Shown one piece after another: positions 18,274 through 26,755 of a stretch of DNA of 64,000 nucleotides. The DNA is from an uncultured Erythrobacter sp. GTDB lineage: Bacteria > Pseudomonadota > Alphaproteobacteria > Sphingomonadales > Sphingomonadaceae. Both the position numbers and the translations under genes were made by a program. The notes under the pieces were generated by a model. It worked only from the letters and a program-made list of their open reading frames with translations. It searched no databases and had not been told where the DNA came from. Numbering within the stretch: the first letter of the stretch is position 1; each line of letters opens with the position of its first letter. The stretch is taken from positions 310,001 to 374,000 of the forward strand of contig CANMZA010000001.1 in assembly GCA_947502305.1 (NCBI GenBank), given 5' to 3'.

Positions 18274-19317
18274 GTGAGCCTCGAATTTCGTCATATTGCC
18301 CATGCTTACGGAGAGGTGGCAGCGCTTAGCGATGTGTCTTTTACTGCACCTGCCGGAGAAATCACCTGTCTGCTTGGATCGTCCGGCTGCGGGAAGTCAA
18401 CCTTGCTGAATCTTGCTGCGGGACTTTTGCCGGTTCAGCAAGGCAGTGTGCACGTCGCTGGCGAAATCTTGGCAGAGCCGGGCGTCAACCCGCCGCCAGA
18501 GGCGCGCGGTGTGGGGTTGGTGTTTCAGGATGGCGCCTTATTCCCGCATATGACGATCGCGGCAAACATCGCCTTTGGAATGGACCGGGCCGAGGCACAG
18601 GTGATAGAAAGCTGGCTGGATCAGGTGGGTCTGTCGGGACTGGGCGCGCGTTATCCGCATGAAATATCCGGCGGTCAGCAACAACGCGCCGCGCTTGCCC
18701 GTGCGATGGCACCCGGGCCGGACGTGCTGCTGATGGATGAACCATTTGCCAGCGTCGATATCGTCCTGCGCCGCCGCTTGCGCCGCGATTGCCGGATGCT
18801 GCTGAAAGCGCGCGGCACCACCACAATATTGGTCACACATGATCCCGAAGAGGCGCTGGATATTGGCGACCGGATCGCGGTGATGGATGCCGGGAAAATA
18901 GTGCAATTTGGCACGCCGCATGATTTGCATGAGAACCCAGCGGCGGCATCGGTCGGGGCAATCTTTCGCGGTGCGCAAGTGGTTCGCGCAAGTCGCCAGC
19001 CTTGCAGTGACGACGAGGGTGATGGCGACATATTGCGCACTGTCTTTGGCGATTGGCCCGCGAGCTGCGTCAACGGCGCTCTCCCATCAGGCACAGACCT
19101 TGATCTGCTGATTTATGCTGAGCAAGTTGAACTTGTCGCAGATGGTGCGGGATTGCCCGCGCGCGATGTGCATCCCCTTGGCGCAACCAAACGAGTGTTG
19201 CTGGAGGGGCCGGGCGCGGATGAAATCACCGCGATAACGGACGCCCCGATTGATCCGGCAGCCCGATATCGGCCGACGCCGCGCAGTGGTACCGCGCGCG
19301 CTTTCCTGCGCGATTAA
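18274..19317 (+). CDS. fbpC: Ferric iron ABC transporter ATP-binding protein (FbpC type)
   Basis: A 347-residue ABC ATPase: Walker A GSSGCGKST near residue 36, Q-loop VFQDGALFPHM, signature ISGGQQQRAALARA, Walker B VLLMDEPFAS and switch His in LVTHDPEEAL. The last 110 residues form a TOBE-like regulatory domain, as in FbpC. The start is GTG 18274; the ATG two bases earlier is out of frame and stops at once. It energises the divergent FbpB permease and is followed by the binding lipoprotein. Confidence 0.9.
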   Translation: MSLEFRHIAHAYGEVAALSDVSFTAPAGEITCLLGSSGCGKSTLLNLAAGLLPVQQGSVHVAGEILAEPGVNPPPEARGVGLVFQDGALFPHMTIAANIAFGMDRAEAQVIESWLDQVGLSGLGARYPHEISGGQQQRAALARAMAPGPDVLLMDEPFASVDIVLRRRLRRDCRMLLKARGTTTILVTHDPEEALDIGDRIAVMDAGKIVQFGTPHDLHENPAAASVGAIFRGAQVVRASRQPCSDDEGDGDILRTVFGDWPASCVNGALPSGTDLDLLIYAEQVELVADGAGLPARDVHPLGATKRVLLEGPGADEITAITDAPIDPAARYRPTPRSGTARAFLRD

Positions 19318-19392
19318 AGTACCTTCCCAAGGCCCACGCTTCAGCAAGAGCGTAGCGATGCGCATATAAAACTTGCGTTTTAGAAAATACTA

Positions 19393-19409
19393 TTGCAACG
19401 CATTCGCAA
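19393..19409 (+). promoter_or_regulatory. Fur-like box before the iron-binding lipoprotein gene
   Basis: TTGCAACGCATTCGCAA is a dyad with TTGC/GCAA ends and resembles Fur boxes of alphaproteobacteria. It lies 20-36 bases before the fbpA start, where binding would block initiation when iron is plentiful. This supports iron as the substrate of the transporter. Confidence 0.6.
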
Positions 19410-19428
19410 CAAAGATGGAGCACACCCA

Positions 19429-20466
19429 ATGAAGCGTTTGATTCTTGCCGCCACTATGGCTCTGGCCGTCACAGCCTGCGCCGAAACTTCAGAAACAACT
19501 GATGGTGCGGCCGCTTCGGGCGAAGTGAACATCTATTCCTCGCGCCATTACGACACCGATCTGGCGCTTTATGAGGATTTCACTGAACAAACCGGTATCA
19601 CTGTCAATCGCATTGAAGCGGATGCGGACGCCCTGATCGAACGTATTTCCAGCGAGGGTGAATTCTCTCCTGCTGATTTGCTGATCACGGTTGATGCCGG
19701 ACGGCTATGGCGCGCCGAAGAGGCTGGCATTTTGTCCGCCACAACCTCTGAAACCTTGAATGAGCGTTTGCCTGATTACCTGCGCCATCCTGATGGTTTG
19801 TGGTTTGGCCTTTCCACTCGCGCTCGCGTGATCATCTACAACAAAGCGTCTGGCGAACCCGCAGGCCTCGAAAACTACGCAGATCTCGCGGATCCTGCTT
19901 TTCGCGGTGATATTTGCATCCGTTCCTCGTCCAATATTTATAACATTTCATTGTTGTCGAGCATGATCGCCCATAGCGGCACACAAGTTGCCGAAGATTG
20001 GGCGAAAGGCGTCGTCGCCAATTTTGCTCGTGATCCGCAAGGCAATGACACCGCTCAAATCGAAAGCGTCGCAGCCGGCGAATGCCGGATTGCGGTTGTC
20101 AATTCTTACTATCTGGCGCGCTTTGCCGGCGGTGATGCGGACCAAAAGGCGGTTTTTGACGCGCTCGGTGTGATCTTCCCGGACCAAGATGGAAATGGCA
20201 CGCATGTGAATATCAGCGGAGCCGGGGTCACAATCAACGCGCCCAACCGGGAAAACGCCATTGCCTTCCTAGAGTACCTTACCTCCGAAAGCGCGCAGCG
20301 TTATTTTGCCGATGGTAACAATGAATATCCCGCCGTTTCTGGTCTCGCGGCCAATTCTGCGGTTGAGCAGCTGGGCGAATTTAAGCCCGACACGCTGAAT
20401 GCCGCCGAAATCGGACGGAACCAACGCCAAGCGGTAGAGATTTTCGACCGCGCCGGTTGGAATTGA
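19429..20466 (+). CDS. fbpA: Ferric iron-binding lipoprotein (FbpA type, ABC transporter component)
   Basis: A 345-residue periplasmic-binding protein with a lipoprotein signal MKRLILAATMALAVTAC (lipobox VTAC). The mature part starts with a short Ser/Thr/Glu linker and then VNIYSSRHYDTDLALYEDF, the FbpA-type N-terminal strand. A pair of Tyr residues in VVNSYYLARF fits the iron-ligating tyrosines of FbpA. ATG 19429 has GGAG upstream; the longer TTG-started frame was rejected. It lies 111 bases after fbpC and carries its own Fur-like box. Confidence 0.88.
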   Translation: MKRLILAATMALAVTACAETSETTDGAAASGEVNIYSSRHYDTDLALYEDFTEQTGITVNRIEADADALIERISSEGEFSPADLLITVDAGRLWRAEEAGILSATTSETLNERLPDYLRHPDGLWFGLSTRARVIIYNKASGEPAGLENYADLADPAFRGDICIRSSSNIYNISLLSSMIAHSGTQVAEDWAKGVVANFARDPQGNDTAQIESVAAGECRIAVVNSYYLARFAGGDADQKAVFDALGVIFPDQDGNGTHVNISGAGVTINAPNRENAIAFLEYLTSESAQRYFADGNNEYPAVSGLAANSAVEQLGEFKPDTLNAAEIGRNQRQAVEIFDRAGWN

Positions 20467-20674
20467 TCGGTATAGTCAAAGAACCCTGAAAGCCTGGCTT
20501 GAAACCGCGCTTCATGCCCAATTCTAAGCCCGTGCGCAGATCGGCTTCAAGCCTTGCTTTTAGGCCTTATCACTAAACTACCTTGAAGCAGGGCCGCGAA
20601 ACCGCCATTTGCGCCCTTGATAACGGGGTGCCGATGCGCTCCGGCTTTTGCTTGAGGCTTTCGTTTTGACCGAC

Positions 20675-21508
20675 ATGACCACCGCTCCCACCTCTCATAA
20701 CCCGATTCCAGATCGCGATGCTTTCAAAGAAGGCGGCGCGATCAGTGTTGAGACGATTACCAGCGTCCACCAGTGGAATGACGACCTCTTCAGTCTTAAG
20801 ATGACGCGCCCGGCATCGTTCCGCTTCCGCTCTGGCGAATTCATTATGATCGGCCTTCCAAAAGAAGACGGCAAACCTCTGCTGCGCGCCTATTCAATGG
20901 CGTCGCCCAGCTATGAAGAGGAACTCGAGTTCCTTTCCATCATCGTCCAAGACGGTCCGCTGACATCGCGTTTGCAACATATCAAAGCGGGCGACCCGAT
21001 TTACCTTGGTAAAAAGCCCACAGGCACCTTGGTGACGGACGCATTGCTGCCGGGCAAACGGCTCATCATGCTCTCCACCGGCACTGGTCTTGCGCCGTTT
21101 ATGAGCCTGGTGCGCGACCCCGAAGTGTACGGCATGTTTGATGAAGTGATCGTGGTGCATTCCGTGCGCCGGGTGGCTGATCTGGCGTATCGGGACTTGC
21201 TGGAAAGCAAGCTGGAGGGTGATCCCTTACTCGAAGACGAAGACCGCGCGCGGATGATCTATGTGCCTACGGTAACGCGGGAAGATTTCCACACGACGGA
21301 CCGCATTCAAGTGCTGATTGATGATGGACGTCTGTTTAAAGACAGCAAAGGGCCAAATCATCTGGACCCAGAGCAAGACCGCATCATGATGTGCGGCAGT
21401 ATGGCCATGATCAAAGACCACGCAGCGGATTTAGAAGCGCGCGGTTTTGAAGAAGGTGCGAATAATAAGCCCGGTCAATTTGTAATCGAACGCGCATTTG
21501 TTGGATAA
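20675..21508 (+). CDS. fpr: Ferredoxin--NADP reductase
   Basis: A 277-residue FAD enzyme that moves electrons between NADPH and ferredoxin or flavodoxin. RAYSMASPSYEEELEFLS near residue 70 is the FAD-binding segment of bacterial type FNR; STGTGLAPFMSLVRDP is the NADP pyrophosphate site, and MMCGSMAMIKD the later NADP motif. The C-terminus ends in VIERAFVG, like other subclass I bacterial FNRs. ATG 20675 is taken; a TTG three codons earlier has a better spaced GAGG. Its 208-base upstream gap shows no other feature. Confidence 0.93.
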   Translation: MTTAPTSHNPIPDRDAFKEGGAISVETITSVHQWNDDLFSLKMTRPASFRFRSGEFIMIGLPKEDGKPLLRAYSMASPSYEEELEFLSIIVQDGPLTSRLQHIKAGDPIYLGKKPTGTLVTDALLPGKRLIMLSTGTGLAPFMSLVRDPEVYGMFDEVIVVHSVRRVADLAYRDLLESKLEGDPLLEDEDRARMIYVPTVTREDFHTTDRIQVLIDDGRLFKDSKGPNHLDPEQDRIMMCGSMAMIKDHAADLEARGFEEGANNKPGQFVIERAFVG

Positions 21509-21593
21509 ATTGATCTAGGCACTTGTGCTAGGCGGCCCAGTATTGGTCGCAAAATTCATGCCGGGTTCATAAAATTTGCTCGATCATCCCGCG

Positions 21594-21986
21594 ATGAACC
21601 AGCAACGCAATCTTCGCAAAATGATCGGTGCGTGGGCGATCGCCGCAGCCGTTCTTGTCCCCACTGCGCTATCGGCGCAGATCGTGTCCGGGGCGCGAGG
21701 ATCTAACCAGACGAGTTACCACCTCGTGCAATTGTCAGTGAACAGCGGGGCCGCTGCTGCCGAACAATTTTCCTCCAAAACACAGGAAATCGGATCCTGC
21801 CAAGACGCGATGAATGTTGCGCAGGAACTGGACACCGACATCCGCAGAAACCGCTTTGTCAGGGCGTCGCAATTGCCGGATCAAATCCGCGATATGCTGA
21901 AAGCATTGCCCACCGGGCAAGCCAGCGAAGTGTTCGGCGCGGATGGCGATACATTGCGCGTACTGGTGATTTGCAACCGGTTATAG
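21594..21986 (+). CDS. Small exported protein with a SurA/parvulin-like tail
   Basis: A 130-residue protein with a signal peptide (residues 11-28, ending ALSAQ). The C-terminal part, LPDQIRDMLKALPTGQASEVFGADGDTLRVLVICNR, resembles the end of a parvulin domain in SurA-type chaperones, where a GQxSxxF turn precedes the last strands. The rest of a parvulin fold is missing, so it cannot be a normal prolyl isomerase. Function is unknown. ATG 21594 was preferred over the TTG six codons upstream. Confidence 0.6.
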   Translation: MNQQRNLRKMIGAWAIAAAVLVPTALSAQIVSGARGSNQTSYHLVQLSVNSGAAAAEQFSSKTQEIGSCQDAMNVAQELDTDIRRNRFVRASQLPDQIRDMLKALPTGQASEVFGADGDTLRVLVICNRL

Positions 21987-22096
21987 ACGCGCTGGCCCGC
22001 CTATTCGCGGCCTATTTGCGTCGCGTCTTCTCGCTTTACATTTACGCCGTAATGCCGTGAATTGCCGCCTCATGTCGATACACGAGGCCGCAAATT

Positions 22097-22843
22097 ATGC
22101 CGATGACAGATCCGATTGATTTCACCGAAAAGCGCGTTGTTGTAATCGGGGGATCCAGCGGTATTGGCAATGGCATTGCGCAAGGGTTCCGCGCGCGCGG
22201 GGCTGAGGTCACCGTCACCGGCACGCGCCCCGATAGCGGCGATTATCTGGAGGCCGAAGACAGCGATGTGCGCGGGCTGACATATTATCAGTTGAACGGT
22301 GCGGACCGGGGCGCGGTTGATGCCTTGGCAGCACAGATTGGCCCCGCCGATGTGCTGATCCAGAGCCAAGGAATTGTGCGCTACAAACGGCAGGAATTTG
22401 AGCGCGGCGGCTGGGATGCGGTTGTCGACGTCAATTTGAATTCTGTAATGGATGCTGCGCGGGCCTTCCATCCGGAGCTGGCACAGCGCGGCGGTTCAAT
22501 GGTGATCGTGTCATCTGTGGCCGCATTTAAATCGACAATGGGCACCCCTGCTTATGCGGCGTCGAAAGCTGGCGCGGCCAGTCTGGTCAAATCGCTGGGC
22601 GAAGCGTGGGCGCGTGACGGGGTGCGAGTGAACGGGATTGCGCCGGGTTTGGTGCCGACAAAACTCACCAGCGTAACAACTGACCATCCAGACCGATTGG
22701 AAGCGAGCCTTCGCGCGATCCCGTTGCGCCGGATGGGCACGCCCGAAGATATGGCAGGCGCGGCGCTGTTCCTCGCTTCTCCGCTTTCCGCATATATGAC
22801 AGGCCAAACTTTGGTGGTTGATGGCGGCCTTACGCTGTCTTGA
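22097..22843 (+). CDS. SDR family oxidoreductase
   Basis: A 248-residue classical short-chain dehydrogenase/reductase. The cofactor motif GGSSGIGNGIAQG is near residue 18, the catalytic Ser is in VIVSSVAAF, and the YAASKAG motif gives the Tyr-Lys pair. The C-terminal VDGGLTLS is usual. The Arg after the first strand (TGTRP) suggests NADP(H). Substrate unknown. An aldo/keto reductase follows 55 bases later on the same strand, so the two may share a transcript. Confidence 0.88.
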   Translation: MPMTDPIDFTEKRVVVIGGSSGIGNGIAQGFRARGAEVTVTGTRPDSGDYLEAEDSDVRGLTYYQLNGADRGAVDALAAQIGPADVLIQSQGIVRYKRQEFERGGWDAVVDVNLNSVMDAARAFHPELAQRGGSMVIVSSVAAFKSTMGTPAYAASKAGAASLVKSLGEAWARDGVRVNGIAPGLVPTKLTSVTTDHPDRLEASLRAIPLRRMGTPEDMAGAALFLASPLSAYMTGQTLVVDGGLTLS

Positions 22844-22898
22844 ATGATCTCCTTTAATGATGCTGCTGCTATCGGCGGTTTTAGAACGGAATAGTCCT

Positions 22899-23915
22899 AT
22901 GAAATTTACCCGGCTCGGCACCTCTGGCCTTTCCGTTTCACGTTTTTGCCTTGGCTGTATGAGTTACGGCGACACAACGAAGGGTTGGCATGGCGACTGG
23001 TTGCTGGGCGAGGAAGCCAGCCGCCCGTTTTTCCGGCAAGCGTTAGAGGCAGGGATCAATTTCTTCGACACCGCCAATGGCTATTCTGGCGGGACGTCGG
23101 AAGAAATTACGGGCAAATTGCTGCGCGAAATGGCGCGGCGCGATGAAATTGTCGTGGCCACCAAGGCATTTATCCCGTGGCGCAACGCCCCCAATACGGG
23201 CGGATTGTCGCGCAAGAGCCTGTTTCAAGCCGTTGATCACAGCCTGACCCGGCTAGGCATGGATTATATCGATCTTTTCCAAATCCATCGCTGGGATGAA
23301 GAAACGCCGATCGAGGAAACAATGGAGGCGCTGCACGACATCGTGAAGGCCGGTAAGGCGCGCTATATCGGTGCCTCGTCCATGTATGCGTGGCAATTTG
23401 CGAAGGCTCAAGAAACCGCGCGGGCGAATGGTTGGACGCGGTTTATTGCGATGCAGAACCAGCTGAACTTGCTGTACCGAGAAGAAGAACGCGAAATGCT
23501 GCCGCTTTGCGAAAGCGAGGGCGTCGGAGTGATCCCTTGGAGCCCGTTGGCGCGGGGCCGTTTGGCACGCGGGCTGGGCGCGGAAACCGTGCGTAGTAAG
23601 ACCGATGGTTTCGGCAAAGTCATCTATCCCGAAGACGCGGCCGATGATGCAGTGATCACCGCCCTATCGGCTCTGTCTGAGGCGCGTGGTGTTCCCATGG
23701 CGAGCCTAGCGCTGGCGTGGCACTTTACCAAACCCACCGTCGCCGCGCCGATTATTGGTGCGACCGGGCCGGATCATATCGGGTCAGCCATCGCCGCGCT
23801 CGATATTGAGATCCGCGCTGAAGAAATCGCCGCAATCGAAGCGCCATACCGGCCCAAATGGCCGACAGGGATGGGCATGGCATTGCCCGGCATGGATCAG
23901 GTGTCAGTGGCCTAA
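22899..23915 (+). CDS. Aldo/keto reductase
   Basis: A 338-residue NADPH-dependent aldo/keto reductase. Catalytic residues are in FFDTANGYSGG (Asp, Tyr), VATKAFIPW (Lys) and FQIHRWDEETP (His), all spaced as in the AKR barrel; PIIGATGPDHI is the phosphate-binding region near the end. The sequence resembles the large family of YajO/YdhF-like oxidoreductases. Substrate cannot be inferred. ATG 22899 (MKFTRLGTSGLSVSRFCLG) is the family start; the 14 codons before it were left out. Confidence 0.9.
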   Translation: MKFTRLGTSGLSVSRFCLGCMSYGDTTKGWHGDWLLGEEASRPFFRQALEAGINFFDTANGYSGGTSEEITGKLLREMARRDEIVVATKAFIPWRNAPNTGGLSRKSLFQAVDHSLTRLGMDYIDLFQIHRWDEETPIEETMEALHDIVKAGKARYIGASSMYAWQFAKAQETARANGWTRFIAMQNQLNLLYREEEREMLPLCESEGVGVIPWSPLARGRLARGLGAETVRSKTDGFGKVIYPEDAADDAVITALSALSEARGVPMASLALAWHFTKPTVAAPIIGATGPDHIGSAIAALDIEIRAEEIAAIEAPYRPKWPTGMGMALPGMDQVSVA

Positions 23916-23924
23916 CCTGCCGGG

Positions 23925-26639
23925 TCAAAAGTCTGCGGAGATTCCTAGCGAAACCGACGTGCCAACATCGTAAGTGTTGAAGTCCAGACGGTTGGTCCCA
24001 TTGTCCTGAAATTCGAAATTGTCGCGGCCAAAAATGTTGCGCACTTCAAAGCTCAGTTCCATCGGGATGCCCAAATCGACCTCGGTCTTGGCGACCAGAT
24101 CGACCGTGAGGCCGGGGTCTTCGACAAAGTCAGGCTGAATTCCGGAACGCTGCGTCACCCGTTCGCTAGCATAGTTGAACAGCAGGCTGAGCTGCTGCGT
24201 TTTTTCAGTGTCCTCAATACCGATGGTCAGATTGGCAACGTGATCCGATTGACCGACCAGTGGGTCGCCATCTTCGAAAATTAGGCTGGCGAGTTGGTTC
24301 GGGTTCAGCGGGGTGGGCGATATGTCCCCTTCGCTAACCGAGATTTGTGATTGAGCGAAAGTGTAATTCGCCATGATCAAAATCTGTTTAGTTTCGAAGA
24401 AACTGCCGCCCATATTATACAGGCCGATGCCGTAAACCGCATCAATTTCAACGCCGTAGAGTTCGGCCGATGGCGCATTGGCAAAGCTGGTGAAGATCTG
24501 GCCCGATGCCACGTTGAATGTGTTCTCAATCGGGTTGTCGATTTCCTTATAAAAACCGGCAATGCTAACCCGGTCTGGCCCGCCAAAGTAATATTCGCCG
24601 CGGACTTCGGCGTTCAGCAAACGGCTGTCTTGCAGCAACGGGTTGCCCTGAAACAGACGGTTTGATTCTGGATCGAAATAACGCTGCTCGATCAATTCGC
24701 GGAATTGCGGGCGGGCGATGGTGCGCGATGCAGATCCGCGCAATTGCAAATCGTCAATCGGCTCCCAAGTGATCGTGCCGCCGGGCAAGAAATAATCATT
24801 GGCAATATTGGTCGCGGTCGCGCCCACAACCGGCGTGTTGAACAAGGATTGGTCAAGTGCGACGGTCTGTGTCGCATCCTCATACCGCACGCCCAATTCC
24901 ACGGTCAGTGTGTCCGCCGGGAGCCAGCGGAACAGACCATAACCCGCCTGCACTTCCAAAGCGGCATCGAACACCGGGAACGGTGTCGCTTCGGTCAATG
25001 TCACATTGAAAGCGGCCAAAGTGTCAGCGCCCAGAATATCCCCTGGCTGACGCAGGCCAACCGAAGTCGCCGCGATTTCATCAAACCCAGCAAGAGCAGG
25101 GTCGCTGGTGTCCGGCGAGATAAAGGGACGGAATTCGCGGCTTTCGCTGCGCCGGTCGGTGTCGGTGTAGGCATAGCCGACCGTCACTTCGAATGTGTCG
25201 GTTACTTCATAGCCAAGGTCGATCCCGCCATACCAGAGTTCTTCCTGCAGATCGTCGAACGACACGGTCGAAATGCCCGCATCAGACAGCTGATTGAAAT
25301 AGGCAACGAACAAATCGCCGAATTGATTGCCGGGCAGATTCGTGCGGGTGTAGCTAAAGCTAGAATTAAAAGGCGCCTCGCGGTCGGTACGCGCATAACC
25401 GCCGCGCAGATCGACGCTGATCCGGTCAAAATCCAGCTCCGCAACAACCTGCGTGTCCATCAATTGCCGCTCAAAAAACGCCGTTTGCTGATTGATGAAA
25501 TCAAACCCGGTCGCGCCCGGAAAGATATCGAACCCTTCCGACAATCGCGCCGTTTTCAGCGTGTCGCGAATGAACAGGTTCGTCCAACGAACTGTGTGCT
25601 CGCCGAAATCCAAACCAAAGCTCAGCATTGCGTTCACCAGCGACGTTTCATCGGTGATGAAGGTTTCTTCCTGTTGGAACACTTCGGACAGATCATTGCT
25701 GCCTTGCTGGCTCAAGACGCTGCGATTGCGCAAACCATTCTTAAGCGAGAGCGTGGCGATGATGCCCAGATATGTGTCTTCGCCCAGTTCCAGCGATGCG
25801 CCGCCAGTGATCGAGCCGGAGAAATTCGGGCGCTGCGCGTCTTCGCGTTGCAGAGTGACGAGCTGCGACGGAAATAGCTGAGACGCGATCCCTTCTGCCA
25901 CTGCAACCGGTACCGCGCCAATGCGTTCGCCGCTGTCGAAAAACGCCTGAAGATTGGACGGCACATCGCGCAGACCCGTGTCGAAACCGAAAGAATCGAG
26001 GCTCGACCCATCGTAAGTCAGACCGTTCTGAAAGGTCGTTTCGCTGTCGCCGCTGGCGCTGAAGCTGACGGTGAGAAAGTTCTCAACCGGCACAGCTTTG
26101 GTGGTGAGGTTGATTACGCCGCCGCCAAATTCACCGGGATAATTGGCCGAATAGGTTTTCTGGACGAGCGAGGAAGAGATCACATTGGTCGGGAAGATAT
26201 CGAGTGGCACAACCCGGCTCAGCGGCTCCGGGCTAGGCAGCGGCAAGCCATTGAGCAGAGCCAGCGAATAGCGATCGCCAAGTCCGCGCACAAACACTCG
26301 GCCATCGCCCACCAGTGATAAACCAGACACACGCCCAAGCGCGCCGGCAATATCGCTTTCGCCGGTGCGGGCAATGTCGGCTTCGGAAAGAACGCTGAGC
26401 ACCTGCGAAGAGGATCGTTCTGGATTGCGATTGCGCCGCCCGGTTACGATAATACCCGATCCGCCGGGGACAGAGATTTCCGTGTCTTGAAAATCGTCCT
26501 CCGCTTGGGCGTCATCTTCGGGTGCCAATTCTGGCTCTGCCGCCTCAGGCTCGCCAGTGCTCTGAGCATGCAGAACGGACGGAACAGTCAGCGCCGTGGT
26601 GAAAAGCAGCAATCCTGCCAAACGCGTGCCAGTGGACAT
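23925..26639 (-). CDS. TonB-dependent outer-membrane receptor
   Basis: A 904-residue outer-membrane receptor: signal peptide to about residue 25 (SVLHAQ), an acidic linker, a plug domain with GALGRVSGLSLVGDGRVFVR near residue 100, and a 22-strand barrel ending in SLGISADF with the C-terminal Phe needed for BAM insertion. Substrate is unknown. It lies downstream of a secreted lipoprotein gene on the same strand, with a terminator-like hairpin in between. Receptor-lipoprotein pairs of this kind are common in Caulobacter and sphingomonads. Confidence 0.92.
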   Translation of the reverse strand: MSTGTRLAGLLLFTTALTVPSVLHAQSTGEPEAAEPELAPEDDAQAEDDFQDTEISVPGGSGIIVTGRRNRNPERSSSQVLSVLSEADIARTGESDIAGALGRVSGLSLVGDGRVFVRGLGDRYSLALLNGLPLPSPEPLSRVVPLDIFPTNVISSSLVQKTYSANYPGEFGGGVINLTTKAVPVENFLTVSFSASGDSETTFQNGLTYDGSSLDSFGFDTGLRDVPSNLQAFFDSGERIGAVPVAVAEGIASQLFPSQLVTLQREDAQRPNFSGSITGGASLELGEDTYLGIIATLSLKNGLRNRSVLSQQGSNDLSEVFQQEETFITDETSLVNAMLSFGLDFGEHTVRWTNLFIRDTLKTARLSEGFDIFPGATGFDFINQQTAFFERQLMDTQVVAELDFDRISVDLRGGYARTDREAPFNSSFSYTRTNLPGNQFGDLFVAYFNQLSDAGISTVSFDDLQEELWYGGIDLGYEVTDTFEVTVGYAYTDTDRRSESREFRPFISPDTSDPALAGFDEIAATSVGLRQPGDILGADTLAAFNVTLTEATPFPVFDAALEVQAGYGLFRWLPADTLTVELGVRYEDATQTVALDQSLFNTPVVGATATNIANDYFLPGGTITWEPIDDLQLRGSASRTIARPQFRELIEQRYFDPESNRLFQGNPLLQDSRLLNAEVRGEYYFGGPDRVSIAGFYKEIDNPIENTFNVASGQIFTSFANAPSAELYGVEIDAVYGIGLYNMGGSFFETKQILIMANYTFAQSQISVSEGDISPTPLNPNQLASLIFEDGDPLVGQSDHVANLTIGIEDTEKTQQLSLLFNYASERVTQRSGIQPDFVEDPGLTVDLVAKTEVDLGIPMELSFEVRNIFGRDNFEFQDNGTNRLDFNTYDVGTSVSLGISADF

Positions 26640-26711
26640 TTAAGAGACCCCCTCAAAATAGGTCTTGGAAACCAGAACCGGACGAAAATTGACCGGCCAA
26701 AATGCGTCAAA

Positions 26712-26740
26712 AGAGGCGCCACACCATTTGCAGCGCCTCT
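26712..26740 (-). terminator. Stem-loop with T-run between the lipoprotein and TonB receptor genes
   Basis: AGAGGCGC (26712-26719) pairs with GCGCCTCT (26733-26740); on the minus strand the second arm is followed by TTT. It lies just after the lipoprotein stop and before the receptor, so it can act as a partial terminator that gives more lipoprotein than receptor mRNA. Confidence 0.6.
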
Positions 26741-26755
26741 CGAATAGAAAGCGGA

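Noticed and set aside
24705..25877. A 390-residue plus-strand frame opposite the TonB receptor
   Set aside because: Long antisense frames are expected in GC-rich genes; composition is poor in hydrophobic clusters and no family is recognised, whereas the minus strand has a full receptor.
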